Assembly (NCBI GenBank): GCA_903843225.1
Contig: CAIMOX010000030.1
Span: forward strand, 1 to 37,095
Direction: 5' to 3'
DNA length: 37,095 bases
Source: an uncultured Actinomycetes bacterium
GTDB lineage: Bacteria; Actinomycetota; Actinomycetes; Nanopelagicales; Nanopelagicaceae
Shown here: piece by piece, positions 1 to 8,398 of the stretch
Position numbering within the stretch: position 1 is the first letter of the stretch
Layout: every line of letters starts with the position of its first letter
The notes under the pieces: model-generated
What the model saw: the letters and a program-made list of their open reading frames with translations, nothing else
What the model was told of the DNA's origin: nothing
Database searches by the model: none
Translations under genes and position numbers: made by a program

Positions 1-94
1 CTACTTCACCAGGGTTCGCTTCGACTGAGACATCTTGTAGTCCGCCAGTCTTATCGTCACCACGCCAGATACGTAATTTGAGAGTGCGTGCCAT
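1..94 (-). CDS. sdhB: Succinate dehydrogenase/fumarate reductase iron-sulfur subunit, N-terminal fragment
   Basis: This is a partial gene that runs off the left edge; only the first 31 codons are present. The visible peptide starts MARTLKLRIWRGDD and continues to NPGE, which resembles the beta-grasp start of the 2Fe-2S ferredoxin domain of SdhB/FrdB. The iron-sulfur cysteines lie outside the window. Its ATG shares one base with the TAA stop of sdhA (TAATG), so it is probably translated by coupling to sdhA. The family's role is to carry electrons from the flavoprotein to the membrane anchor. The call rests on the short N-terminus and the operon position. Confidence 0.85.
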   Translation of the reverse strand, partial: MARTLKLRIWRGDDKTGGLQDVSVEANPGEV

Positions 95-1977
95 TAGTTG
101 GAACCGCCTTTCGAAATTTCTGCCGGTGTCATGTACTTCTCGAGTTCGTGGATATCAAAGAGATCAAAGAGCTCTTTTGGCATGTCAGGAAGTGGTTGCT
201 TCTTGACATTCACTTGCGTGCCATCAAAACTTGCAATGTGATTGACCTGACGCCAGGTTGAATCCATTCCAGGGAAGTCATCGCGTGTATGACCACCTCG
301 AGACTCTTCGCGCGTGATTGCAGATTTTGCTGTGCTCTCTGCAACCAGCAACATATTGTCAAGATCGAAGGCTAAGTGGAAGCCAGGGTTGAACTTACGG
401 TCACCAGCGACTGAGATATTGCCGCTGCGCTTACGAAGATCTGCAATCTCCTTGATCGCTTCTTCGAGTTCAGCGCCGGTACGGATGATTCCGACTAAGT
501 TCTGCGTGACTTCTTGTAGCTCTTGGTGGAGCGTGTAGGCATTCTCGCCACCGGTACGAGTAAATGGCGCCTCGATCCGAGCGGCTGCTGCCGCGATCGT
601 CGCTTCGCTCACTGGATTTTTACCATGTGACTTCACATAGGCGACTGCGCCCATGCCAGCGCGACGGCCGAAGACGAGCAAGTCGGTGAGTGAGTTACCA
701 CCCAGTCGATTCGAGCCATGCATTCCGCCAGCTACTTCGCCTGCGGCGAATAGACCATCGACTCCGACTGCTGCTGCAGTATCTGGCTCAACTTCAACGC
801 CACCCATGACATAGTGACAGGTTGGGCCAACTTCCATCGCCTCTTTGGTGATATCTACACCTGCGAGTTCATAGAACTGGTGCCACATTGATGGCAGACG
901 CTTCTTAATAACATCAGCTGGGATTCGCTTTGAGACATCGAGGAATACTCCACCGTGCTCACTTCCGCGGCCGGCCTTTACCTCGGTATTAATCGCGCGG
1001 GCAACTTCATCGCGCGGGAGCAACTCGGGTGGGCGGCGGTTGTTATCTTGATCGAGATACCAACGATCTGCCTCAGCTTCGTTATCTGCATACTTATCTT
1101 TAAATACATCTGGAATGTATTTGAACATAAAACGCTCACCGAGTGAGTTGGTAAGAATTCCACCTTCACCGCGAACTGATTCAGTAACAAGGATTCCCTT
1201 GACAGAGAGCGGCCAGACCATTCCGGTTGGGTGGAATTGCAAGAACTCCATATCAACTAAGTTCGCGCCGGCTTTCAGAGCGAGCGCATGGCCATCGCCA
1301 GTGCCCTCCCATGAGTTTGAAGTAATTTTGAAGGTCTTACCAACTCCACCAGTTGCGATAACAACTGAAGGTGCTTCAAAGAGAATCTCTTGACCGGTTT
1401 CGCGGCGGTAACCATAAGCACCGGCGATCTTGCCATTCTCTTTCAGAATTTCAGTGATTGTTACTTCTGCAAATACTTTGAGATTCTTCTCGGCATCGCC
1501 GAACTCTGCGCGATCTTTCTGTTGAAGAGCAACGATACGTTGCTGCATCGTGCGAATAAGTTCTAGACCAGTACGGTCACCGACGTGAGCGAGACGTGGA
1601 TATTCATGGCCACCAAAGTTGCGCTGTGAAATCTTTCCTTCTTTGGTGCGATCAAAGAGTGCGCCCCACATTTCGAGCTCCCAGATGCGATCTGGGGCTT
1701 CTTTGGCGTGGAGTTCTGCCATACGGAAATGGTTAAGGAACTTACCGCCACGCATCGTGTCACGGAAGTGAACCTTCCAGCTGTCATTCTCATTGACGTT
1801 ACCCATCGAAGCAGCAGCGCCACCTTCAGCCATAACGGTGTGGGCCTTACCAAATAATGACTTACAGACGATTGCTACAGAGAGGCCGGATTCGCGCGCT
1901 TCAACTGCAGCACGCAAGCCTGCTCCACCAGCGCCAACAATGACGACATCGTATGCGTACTTTTCAAGCTGTGACAT
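94..1977 (-). CDS. sdhA: Succinate dehydrogenase/fumarate reductase flavoprotein subunit
   Basis: This is the catalytic subunit that oxidises succinate to fumarate (or the reverse) using bound FAD, on the cytoplasmic face of the membrane. The 627 residues match the usual length. The N-terminus has the dinucleotide-binding motif VVIVGAGGAGLRAA (about residues 11-24). The histidine that normally bonds covalently to FAD is seen in AHTVMAEGG. HPTGM and the C-terminal SRGGHTRDDFP carry the conserved substrate and proton-relay residues. The gene sits between the membrane anchor gene (17-nt gap) and sdhB (1-nt overlap), so the order is sdhC-sdhA-sdhB. A G-rich stretch (GGGGGA) about 9 nt before the ATG may act as ribosome binding site. 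Confidence 0.97.
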   Translation of the reverse strand: MSQLEKYAYDVVIVGAGGAGLRAAVEARESGLSVAIVCKSLFGKAHTVMAEGGAAASMGNVNENDSWKVHFRDTMRGGKFLNHFRMAELHAKEAPDRIWELEMWGALFDRTKEGKISQRNFGGHEYPRLAHVGDRTGLELIRTMQQRIVALQQKDRAEFGDAEKNLKVFAEVTITEILKENGKIAGAYGYRRETGQEILFEAPSVVIATGGVGKTFKITSNSWEGTGDGHALALKAGANLVDMEFLQFHPTGMVWPLSVKGILVTESVRGEGGILTNSLGERFMFKYIPDVFKDKYADNEAEADRWYLDQDNNRRPPELLPRDEVARAINTEVKAGRGSEHGGVFLDVSKRIPADVIKKRLPSMWHQFYELAGVDITKEAMEVGPTCHYVMGGVEVEPDTAAAVGVDGLFAAGEVAGGMHGSNRLGGNSLTDLLVFGRRAGMGAVAYVKSHGKNPVSEATIAAAAARIEAPFTRTGGENAYTLHQELQEVTQNLVGIIRTGAELEEAIKEIADLRKRSGNISVAGDRKFNPGFHLAFDLDNMLLVAESTAKSAITREESRGGHTRDDFPGMDSTWRQVNHIASFDGTQVNVKKQPLPDMPKELFDLFDIHELEKYMTPAEISKGGSN

Positions 1978-1995
1978 GTTCTACGATCCCCCGAC

Positions 1996-2835
1996 TTAGA
2001 AGAAATACCAGTTAGTGATCGCGTGGGTCGCGACTTCACGTACATACACATCAGCAAGTGCAACGCCGATCAAAGAGACCCAAGCAAAGTTTTGGTGATA
2101 ATGGTTGAGCTTTGAGACAAAGGTCCAAGCCTTGTAGCGAATCGGGTGCTTCGAGAAGTTACGAAGACGTCCACCGACTGTGTGGCGACAGGTGTGGCAA
2201 GACAATGAGTAGAGCCATAGGAATGTGGAGTTAGCCAAGAGCACGAGTGTGCCGACTGACATGTGGCCCCATTGCTTCTCAGAGTTTCTAAATGCCAAGA
2301 TTGCATCTGTTGTGAGCAAGACGTTGAAGACTAGGCCGGCATAGAAGAACCAGCGGTGAGCATTCTGGAAGATAAGAGGTGCGCGAGTTTCACCGGTGTA
2401 TTTGGAATGTGGTTCAGCAACTGCACATGCAGGTGGTGACATCCAGAATGAACGGTAATACGCCTTACGGTAGTAATAGCAGGTCATACGGAATCCCAAT
2501 GGGAAGATCAGGATAAGTAGTGATGGTGATAAGATCATGCCAAAGATACGAATAATTCCAAATGGTGTTCCGAGAAGTGATGCACCAGCTACGCATGCAG
2601 TCGAGAGACATGGTGAGTAGAACGGTGAGATCAATGGTTCGACGAAGTAATTGCCATTTTCAAATGCACGGAAGGTCGCATAGACGATAAATGCGAGGAG
2701 TACGAGTACGGTGATGAGCGGCTGAATCCACCATTTATCGGTGCGCAATGTGCGCTCGGATATCTTTGCTCGCCCTTGAGAAAATACGCCAGTTGCCATG
2801 GAAGAAGTTTGCTCCCCTTGCGAACTCTTTGCCAT
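1996..2835 (-). CDS. sdhC: Succinate dehydrogenase membrane anchor, long actinobacterial type
   Basis: This is a 279-residue membrane protein with about five hydrophobic segments (near residues 38-58, 94-114, 160-180, 195-215 and 253-270). It is the single long cytochrome b anchor of the type seen beside sdhA and sdhB in Mycobacterium (the Rv0249c-like Sdh1 complex, from memory). There is no separate sdhD. Histidines that could bind haem or line the quinone site occur in QNAHRWFF, SCHTCRH and NHYHQNFAW; two haems b are expected for this family but are not proven here. It is the first gene of sdhC-sdhA-sdhB. No clear -10 box lies at the usual 6-7 nt before the ATG, although TATATG lies 11 nt upstream. 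Confidence 0.88.
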   Translation of the reverse strand: MAKSSQGEQTSSMATGVFSQGRAKISERTLRTDKWWIQPLITVLVLLAFIVYATFRAFENGNYFVEPLISPFYSPCLSTACVAGASLLGTPFGIIRIFGMILSPSLLILIFPLGFRMTCYYYRKAYYRSFWMSPPACAVAEPHSKYTGETRAPLIFQNAHRWFFYAGLVFNVLLTTDAILAFRNSEKQWGHMSVGTLVLLANSTFLWLYSLSCHTCRHTVGGRLRNFSKHPIRYKAWTFVSKLNHYHQNFAWVSLIGVALADVYVREVATHAITNWYFF

Positions 2836-2910
2836 GTTTATCTGTGCATATAGTTTGTGAAGTGAACCACCCAGTTATGCGGGTGGAATCCACTAGATAC
2901 GGTGAAAATA

Positions 2911-2996
2911 TGGCGGAGGGCGTGGGATTTGAACCCACGAAGGTTTCCCTTGCCGGTTTTCAAGACCGGTGCACTCGGCCGCTATGCGAGCCCTCC
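2911..2996 (-). tRNA. tRNA-Ser(UGA)
   Basis: This is an 86-nt tRNA that includes an encoded 3' CCA (2911-2913). The acceptor stem pairs GGAGGGC (2990-2996) with GCCCTCC (2915-2921), with G as discriminator base. The anticodon stem CCGGT/ACCGG encloses the loop CTTGAAA, so the anticodon is UGA (reads UCA and other UCN serine codons). A long variable arm, typical of serine tRNAs, follows, then the T arm with GTTCAAATC. It lies downstream of serS and a HAD gene on the same strand, so the tRNA and its synthetase are neighbours. Confidence 0.97.
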
Positions 2997-3003
2997 GTGG
3001 ACA

Positions 3004-3031
3004 AACTTACCCTTTCGATCCGAACCCTCAA
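3004..3031 (-). promoter_or_regulatory. Promoter of tRNA-Ser
   Basis: On the minus strand TTGAGG (3026-3031) and TAAGTT (3004-3009) are separated by 16 nt, a reasonable sigma70-type promoter. The -10 box ends exactly 7 nt before the mature 5' end of the tRNA, so the predicted transcription start is the first base of the tRNA itself. Confidence 0.6.
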
Positions 3032-3054
3032 AATTGAGTGTGAAGGTAGGGCGA

Positions 3055-3891
3055 TTAAGTAGGTAGTTCGAGCAGCTCTTCGATAATCCGCGCAACGCTA
3101 TCGGCGTGATGAGGTTCTGCGACAGACTTTGCATAATTGATGCCATCACGATGGCCATCACCCATGATCCATGATCTTCCCGCCCAGGCGAGCATCGAGA
3201 AATCGTTGGGGTTATCGCCAAATGCGACGCAATCTTCTGCTGTTAATCCGAGCCTCGTCGCTATCTTCGCCAGCGTCTCACCCTTACTCACACCAAGAGC
3301 TGAAATCTCAAGGAGTGATTCAGTGGGATTGGAATGTGTGATGGTCGCAAGGTGTCCAACTTCGCGGATCGCAATCGCGAGCATCTCATCAGAAGACATC
3401 TCATAATCGCTACAACGAGCGAGCATTTTAAAAGCTCGGTGAGTCATTCGGCTTTCAATCTTGTCGACCGGTTGCATATCGACTCCGATATCCCAACGCG
3501 GAACATATGCAACCTCGTGATGGAACTCATCACCAAATTCAACAGCAAATGAAATATTAGGAATATGCGTGCGAAGTATTGAGGCGATCTCTAATTGATT
3601 CGCAATTGGAATCCCAAACTCTTCAAGGATCTTATCGTTCATAAAGTCATAGAGCATCGCGCCATTTGCACAGATGGAGTTGCCGAATCCAAAGGCATCA
3701 CGGATTTCTGGCATCCAACGCGGAGGTCGACCTGTTACAAAGTAGATATGAATACCTAGATCGCGTGCTTTAGTAAATGCATCGATCGTGCGTTGGCGAA
3801 TTTGACTCTCGTTGTAGCCAGCACCATGAACAACAATCGTGCCATCAAGATCAGTTGCAATAAGTTTCGGACGCTTGCCCGGAATCGTCAC
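3055..3891 (-). CDS. HAD superfamily (Cof-type, IIB) phosphatase
   Basis: This is a 278-residue cytoplasmic HAD hydrolase. Motif I is ATDLDGTIV (nucleophile and acid Asp pair, about residues 12-20), motif II is YFVTGRPP, the conserved Lys lies in GVSKGETL, and motif III/IV is [12 protein letters not shown]. The large insert between motifs II and III fits the C2B (Cof) cap. Such enzymes dephosphorylate sugar phosphates or flavin precursors; the substrate cannot be read from sequence. It begins with GTG and overlaps the TGA of serS by 4 nt (GTGA), so it is translationally coupled to the synthetase gene, an arrangement also found in other Actinobacteria (from memory). Confidence 0.9.
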   Translation of the reverse strand: MTIPGKRPKLIATDLDGTIVVHGAGYNESQIRQRTIDAFTKARDLGIHIYFVTGRPPRWMPEIRDAFGFGNSICANGAMLYDFMNDKILEEFGIPIANQLEIASILRTHIPNISFAVEFGDEFHHEVAYVPRWDIGVDMQPVDKIESRMTHRAFKMLARCSDYEMSSDEMLAIAIREVGHLATITHSNPTESLLEISALGVSKGETLAKIATRLGLTAEDCVAFGDNPNDFSMLAWAGRSWIMGDGHRDGINYAKSVAEPHHADSVARIIEELLELPT

Positions 3892-5153
3892 GCTTGTGGC
3901 AACAATCTATCTACTCCCAGGAATGGACGTAGTGCTTGCGGAACATTGACTGAACCATCGGCGTTCTGGTGATTCTCGAGGATCGCAACGATCATGCGCG
4001 GGATAGCGACCAGAGTGCCATTTAACGTTGCTACAGGCTTAGTTCCGCTCTCTTCGCGGTAGCGAATATTTAATCTGCGAGCCTGGAATTCAGTGCAGTT
4101 CGAAGTTGAGGTCACTTCACGATACGCGTTCTGAGTTGGGATCCATGCTTCAATATCAAATTTACGAATTGCAGATGCACCGAGATCTCCTGATGCCACA
4201 TCGATGACGCGGTAAGGAATCTCCATCGCATTCATGAAATCCTTCTCCCATTGCAGGAGACGTAAGTGCTCTGCCTTGGCATCTTCTGGCTTGCAGAAGG
4301 TAAACATTTCGACCTTGTCGAATTGATGAACACGAATAATTCCACGAGTATCTTTGCCGTAAGTCCCGGCCTCACGACGGAAGCAAGATGAGTAACCGGC
4401 ATAACGAAGTGGAAGTTGATCTACGATCTCATCCATGTGATACGCAGCAAGTGGTACTTCAGATGTACCGACTAGATAGAAATCATCTTCTTCCAGGTGA
4501 AATACATTCTCGGCAGCTTGTCCTAAGAAACCGGTTCCTTCCATCGCATGTGGCTTCACAAGCACGGGGGGAATCACTGGAGTAAAACCAGCCTTAGTTG
4601 CAGATGAGATCGCGTAATTCACGAGCGCGAACTCAAGTAGTGCACCCATTCCAGTTAAGTAATAGAAACGTGAACCAGATACCTTGGCGCCGCGTTCAGT
4701 ATCGATCGCTTTAAGAATCTTTCCGATTTCAACGTGATCTTTCGCTTCAAAGCCATCGGCTGCAAAGTCGCGTGGAGTACCAACATGTTCAATGATTTTA
4801 AAATCTTCTTCGCCACCCACTGGTGCCTCTGGATCAATTAAGTTGTGAATCTGACGAAGGATCGAATCAGCTTTGTCGGCGAGCTCTGATGAGAGGGCTT
4901 CGGCAGCCTTTACCTGAGTAGATAGCGCCTTTGCGCTCTCAAGAAGTGCTGTTTTCTCATCACCTTTGGCTGCACCAACACTCTTAGAGAGGGTGTTCTG
5001 CTCTGCACGGATACCTTCGAAAGCGGTGAGTGCGGTACGACGAGCATCATCGGCTGCAATAAAGAGGTCGATGAGGGCAGGATCTTCGCCACGAACCTTC
5101 TGTGAGGTGCGAGCTGCATCTGGATTTTCCCGAAGTACCTTGATATCGATCAC
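3888..5153 (-). CDS. serS: Seryl-tRNA synthetase
   Basis: This class II aminoacyl-tRNA synthetase charges tRNA-Ser and also the selenocysteine tRNA where one exists. The 421 residues are the normal length. The N-terminal 110 residues, rich in Ala, Glu and Lys, form the tRNA-binding coiled-coil arm. The catalytic core shows motif 2 ([14 protein letters not shown]) and motif 3 ([19 protein letters not shown]). The start is GTG at 5153, followed by [12 protein letters not shown], the typical SerRS N-terminus. A TAGAGT box sits 6 nt before this GTG and is built on the stop codon of pheA, so the message is probably leaderless. The HAD gene overlaps its 3' end. Confidence 0.97.
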   Translation of the reverse strand: MIDIKVLRENPDAARTSQKVRGEDPALIDLFIAADDARRTALTAFEGIRAEQNTLSKSVGAAKGDEKTALLESAKALSTQVKAAEALSSELADKADSILRQIHNLIDPEAPVGGEEDFKIIEHVGTPRDFAADGFEAKDHVEIGKILKAIDTERGAKVSGSRFYYLTGMGALLEFALVNYAISSATKAGFTPVIPPVLVKPHAMEGTGFLGQAAENVFHLEEDDFYLVGTSEVPLAAYHMDEIVDQLPLRYAGYSSCFRREAGTYGKDTRGIIRVHQFDKVEMFTFCKPEDAKAEHLRLLQWEKDFMNAMEIPYRVIDVASGDLGASAIRKFDIEAWIPTQNAYREVTSTSNCTEFQARRLNIRYREESGTKPVATLNGTLVAIPRMIVAILENHQNADGSVNVPQALRPFLGVDRLLPQA

Positions 5154-5159
5154 GGGATC

Positions 5160-5165
5160 ACTCTA
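5160..5165 (-). promoter_or_regulatory. Predicted -10 box of leaderless serS, overlapping the pheA stop codon
   Basis: TAGAGT on the minus strand, followed by 6 nt (GATCCC) and the GTG start of serS. The first three bases TAG are the stop codon of pheA. No Shine-Dalgarno sequence lies in the 9-nt gap. Confidence 0.55.
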
Positions 5166-6002
5166 CCGAACTCTTGGATACGAACCGAGGAAGCGAATAT
5201 CTTCACAAATCGTGCGAAGTCCCTTCACTGCGGCCTCAACTGTGGCGTCTTTAATATGACCTTCGACATCGATAATGAAGTGATAATGACCAAGCTCGCG
5301 TCCAGTTGGACGGCTCTGGATAAAGGTGAGGTTCACATTGTTCTTGGCGAATTCAGTCAAGATCTCAAGCAGCGCTCCGGCATGGTCAAGAGCGATATAG
5401 GCAACTAACGATGTGCGGTCATTACCAGTTGGCTCCGAGGTTGCGCCAGGGAGCTCTGCAACAATGAAACGAGTTATTGCACCGGCGTTCTCGCCGATAT
5501 CTTCAGCGATTACGACGCGATCATATTTTTGCGCTGCCCAACTCGCTGCAATCGCGGCATCATATGCACCCTCGCTAAGACCTTTCGCTGCAGCTGCGGT
5601 TGATGTTGTCTCGATAACTTCTGCATCTGGAAGTTCGCGCGCAATATATGTACGACATTGTGATTCGGCGTGAGGATGTGTTGCAACCCTTGTGATTTTC
5701 TTACCGACGCGATCTTTAGCGACCATCAAAGCAAAAGAGACTGGCAAAGTTGTCTCAGCTGTAATGACGAGGGGTACTCCGGTTGCGAGTTCGTCGAGGG
5801 TTCGAGCAACAACCCCTTCAACTGAATTTTCGATTGGAACGAGCGCCTTTACGACATCGCCAGCACGGACCGCATCGAGGGCTGCAGTCACATTTGCATA
5901 GGGAATTAGCTCGTCATCAGATCCTGTGATCTGGCGAAGCGCTGCCTCTGTGAATGTGCCTTCGGGCCCAAGGTAGGCGTATCTAGTCGGATTACTGGTC
6001 AC
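5163..6002 (-). CDS. pheA: Prephenate dehydratase
   Basis: It converts prephenate to phenylpyruvate in phenylalanine synthesis, in the cytoplasm. The protein has 279 residues from the chosen start. The PDT domain opens with YAYLGPEGTFTEAA and includes the catalytic TRF motif in GAITRFIVAEL. The C-terminal ACT domain (about residues 195-275) begins at GALLEILTEFAKNNVNL and carries the phenylalanine-sensing motif as QSRP instead of the common ESRP. The frame stays open to a GTG at 6053, but the GTG at 6002 is preferred: it is 6 nt after a TACCCT box and begins just before the conserved YAYLGPEGTF. It is a stand-alone enzyme with no chorismate mutase domain. serS follows after 9 nt. Confidence 0.95.
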   Translation of the reverse strand: MTSNPTRYAYLGPEGTFTEAALRQITGSDDELIPYANVTAALDAVRAGDVVKALVPIENSVEGVVARTLDELATGVPLVITAETTLPVSFALMVAKDRVGKKITRVATHPHAESQCRTYIARELPDAEVIETTSTAAAAKGLSEGAYDAAIAASWAAQKYDRVVIAEDIGENAGAITRFIVAELPGATSEPTGNDRTSLVAYIALDHAGALLEILTEFAKNNVNLTFIQSRPTGRELGHYHFIIDVEGHIKDATVEAAVKGLRTICEDIRFLGSYPRVR

Positions 6003-6008
6003 GACCCT

Positions 6009-6014
6009 AGGGTA
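6009..6014 (-). promoter_or_regulatory. Predicted -10 box of leaderless pheA
   Basis: TACCCT on the minus strand, followed by 6 nt (AGGGTC) and the GTG at 6002. This spacing is the main reason for choosing the 6002 start over the upstream GTG at 6053. Confidence 0.5.
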
Positions 6015-6020
6015 ACTTGT

Positions 6021-6026
6021 TAGGCT
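6021..6026 (+). promoter_or_regulatory. Predicted -10 box of the phosphatase-kinase operon
   Basis: TAGGCT lies 54 nt before the ATG at 6081 and predicts a short 5' leader. The leader ends in a strong ribosome binding site (AAGGAAAGGGG, about 6066-6076). No good -35 match is seen. Confidence 0.4.
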
Positions 6027-6080
6027 CAGGGCTTGTAATCCACGTTCTATCACGGTGATTCACCAAGGAAAGGGGCAGAT

Positions 6081-6854
6081 ATGACTCCCTCCTTCCGTGT
6101 TCTCGGCGCCACCGATCTCGGATTAGTTCGCGATGGAAATGAAGATGCTGCTTTCTTCTCACCACGTCTCATTGCAGTTGCAGATGGCATGGGTGGACAC
6201 GCTGCTGGTGAAGTCGCTTCCAAGATCGCTATTACCTCACTCGCCGCTCTCGGTCCCATCCTTCAAGATGGCGCGGTTGATGATGAATCCCGCGAAGATC
6301 TCTTACTTAATATTTGTTACACCATCGACCAAGAGATACTCAATCAAAGTGCAGCTAATCCAGCCTTATCTGGGATGGGAACGACTCTGACAGCGCTTCA
6401 CCTCACTGATCGCACAATTGAGTTACTTCATGTCGGTGACTCTCGCGCCTACCGTTGGAACGGAAAGAAACTCTCTCAAATCAGCGTCGACCACACTGTG
6501 ATGCAAGAGCTTATTGATCAGGGGCGTCTCACACCTGATGAAGTGCACAGCCATCCCCAACGATCACTTCTTACTCAAGCGCTAATGGGAGACTCTGGAA
6601 TAGATCCGGTATTAGTTGTCTTAGATGCAAAGGTAGGAGATAAGTTCTTACTCTGCAGCGATGGGCTCACATCGGTCTTATCTGATCACGAGATCACGCA
6701 AATCATTAAGAAGAGTAATGAATCAGAGCTACTCAATACCTTGATTGATGAGACGAAGGCGAAGGGTGCGCCAGATAACATCACAATTCTTTGGGCTGAG
6801 ATTGTTGATGCGCCACTCACAGAGAGTGGTCTATTAGGTGCTGCTCATGAGTAA
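6081..6854 (+). CDS. pstP: PP2C-family serine/threonine protein phosphatase (PstP/Stp)
   Basis: This metal-dependent PP2C phosphatase is expected to reverse phosphorylation by the PknB kinase encoded next door. The metal-binding Asp motifs are visible: LVRDGNEDA (about residues 16-24), VADGMGGHAAGEVAS (about 36-50), LLHVGDSRAYRW, LCSDGLT and GAPDNIT near the end. At 257 residues it holds only the catalytic domain; the C-terminal membrane anchor and external part seen in mycobacterial PstP (about 500 residues, from memory) are absent, so this one should be soluble. A strong Shine-Dalgarno sequence precedes the ATG. Its 3' end overlaps pknB by 8 nt. Confidence 0.93.
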   Translation: MTPSFRVLGATDLGLVRDGNEDAAFFSPRLIAVADGMGGHAAGEVASKIAITSLAALGPILQDGAVDDESREDLLLNICYTIDQEILNQSAANPALSGMGTTLTALHLTDRTIELLHVGDSRAYRWNGKKLSQISVDHTVMQELIDQGRLTPDEVHSHPQRSLLTQALMGDSGIDPVLVVLDAKVGDKFLLCSDGLTSVLSDHEITQIIKKSNESELLNTLIDETKAKGAPDNITILWAEIVDAPLTESGLLGAAHE

Positions 6855-8385
6855 AGTTTTAGGTGATCGATACACAGTAGGTGCAATGATCGGCACCGGC
6901 GGAATGGCAGATGTTTACGCGGCTCATGATGATCGTTTAAATCGTGAGGTCGCAATCAAAATTCTACGTAGTGACCTCGCACGCGATCCAGCTTTTGTCG
7001 CACGCTTTCGTAAAGAGGCACTTGCTGCTGCTGGTCTCAACCATCCCGGAATCGTTGCCGTCTATGACTCTGGCGAGGATGGTACTGACTCTTATATTGT
7101 GATGGAGCTTGTGAAGGGACACACTCTGCGCGTGCTGCTCCAACAGCATGAAGCGATTGATCCTGAAACTTCCCTCAGACTCACAGCTGGCATCCTTGAA
7201 GCACTTGAGTACTCACACTCGCAAGGGATTATTCATCGCGACATAAAACCCGGAAATATCATGATCACCACAGATGGCGAGATCAAGGTTATGGATTTTG
7301 GAATCGCCAGAGCGCTTGCAGATATTGGCGCAACCATGACGAATACGTGGAACGTTGTCGGGACTGCGCAATATCTCTCACCAGAACAAGCCACCGGTGA
7401 GACTGCAGATGCTCGAAGTGATATCTACTCGGTTGGTTGCGTGCTTTACGAGCTCTTGTCGGGCCAAGCACCATTCACGGGTGACACGCCGGTTTCGATC
7501 GCCTTCCAACATGTATCTGGCGAGTTAGTACCACTAATCCAGCGCGCACCTGATGTTGATCCTGCACTTGGGACAATTTGTGCAGTCGCACTCTCGAAAG
7601 ATCCTGCACACAGGTATCAAAGCGCATATGCAATGCTTACTGATCTTCGTCGCGCGATGAAGGGTGAGCCGATCACGACCAAGATTCGTCGCATAAAGCC
7701 ACGGAAGAACTTCTTACTCGCCGCATTCGTGACCTTCATCTTGCTCGTTGGTGGTGCCGGCATCTTCTTTGTAGTCAAAGGAAGTACTGCAACTCTTCAA
7801 ATTCCGAGCGTGGTTGGACTCACAGAAGATCAAGCAAAGAGTCTTCTACACAACTTCACGGTCAACATCACTCAGGGTCCTGATGGTCGAATTCCAATTG
7901 GTCGGGTTGCGAGCCAACTACCGCTTGCAACATCGCGAGTTCAATCTGGTTCATCGATCTCGATCGTGATCTCTTCCGGACCTGGACAGAGTGCGGTCCC
8001 AGTAGACCTCGTAGGAAAAACGCTCAACGATGCTCGCAACTCATTGTTAGCCGCTGGCCTCACTGTTGCCCAGGTACTACCAGTTGATTCCAATCAGAAC
8101 CCCGGCACTGTTCTACAAGTGACACCAGCACCTGGTACCGCTTTGGCTGCGGGAAGCAGCGTTATCTTACAAATTGCGAGTGGTAGCGCAGCTGTCCCAC
8201 TTGTGACAGCTCTCAGTGAAATCGAAGCGCAGACTATTCTCACGCAAGCTGGCTTCTTATTTAAAATTATCTACGCCTATGATGCAGCACAGACACTTGG
8301 AAATGTTCTGGCACAAGCACCGAGTGCAGGCGCTTCACAACCAATCGGCTCCTCGGTAACAATCACGGTGAACAAGCAGAACTAG
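6847..8385 (+). CDS. pknB: Serine/threonine protein kinase with PASTA domains, PknB type
   Basis: This membrane kinase senses peptidoglycan fragments and controls cell wall growth and division. The protein has 512 residues from the ATG at 6847, which overlaps the phosphatase stop by 8 nt. The kinase domain spans about residues 9-270: glycine loop IGTGGMADVY, ATP lysine K38, catalytic HRD with D132, DFG with D150, and an activation loop with T165 and T167 before GTAQYLSPEQ. One membrane segment lies near residues 282-303. Three PASTA repeats follow (about 310-375, 378-445 and 446-511). Mycobacterial PknB has four (from memory). Likely targets in this window are CwlM, MurJ and CrgA, by family knowledge only. 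Confidence 0.96.
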   Translation: MSKVLGDRYTVGAMIGTGGMADVYAAHDDRLNREVAIKILRSDLARDPAFVARFRKEALAAAGLNHPGIVAVYDSGEDGTDSYIVMELVKGHTLRVLLQQHEAIDPETSLRLTAGILEALEYSHSQGIIHRDIKPGNIMITTDGEIKVMDFGIARALADIGATMTNTWNVVGTAQYLSPEQATGETADARSDIYSVGCVLYELLSGQAPFTGDTPVSIAFQHVSGELVPLIQRAPDVDPALGTICAVALSKDPAHRYQSAYAMLTDLRRAMKGEPITTKIRRIKPRKNFLLAAFVTFILLVGGAGIFFVVKGSTATLQIPSVVGLTEDQAKSLLHNFTVNITQGPDGRIPIGRVASQLPLATSRVQSGSSISIVISSGPGQSAVPVDLVGKTLNDARNSLLAAGLTVAQVLPVDSNQNPGTVLQVTPAPGTALAAGSSVILQIASGSAAVPLVTALSEIEAQTILTQAGFLFKIIYAYDAAQTLGNVLAQAPSAGASQPIGSSVTITVNKQN

Positions 8386-8398
8386 AATTTATAAAAAT

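Noticed and set aside
6003-6053. Upstream GTG start for pheA at 6053
   Set aside because: It adds 17 residues with no family similarity; the GTG at 6002 has a -10 box at 6 nt and directly precedes the conserved domain.
8386-8398. AT-rich gap between pknB and pabA as a terminator
   Set aside because: There is no GC-rich stem; only an A/T run is present.
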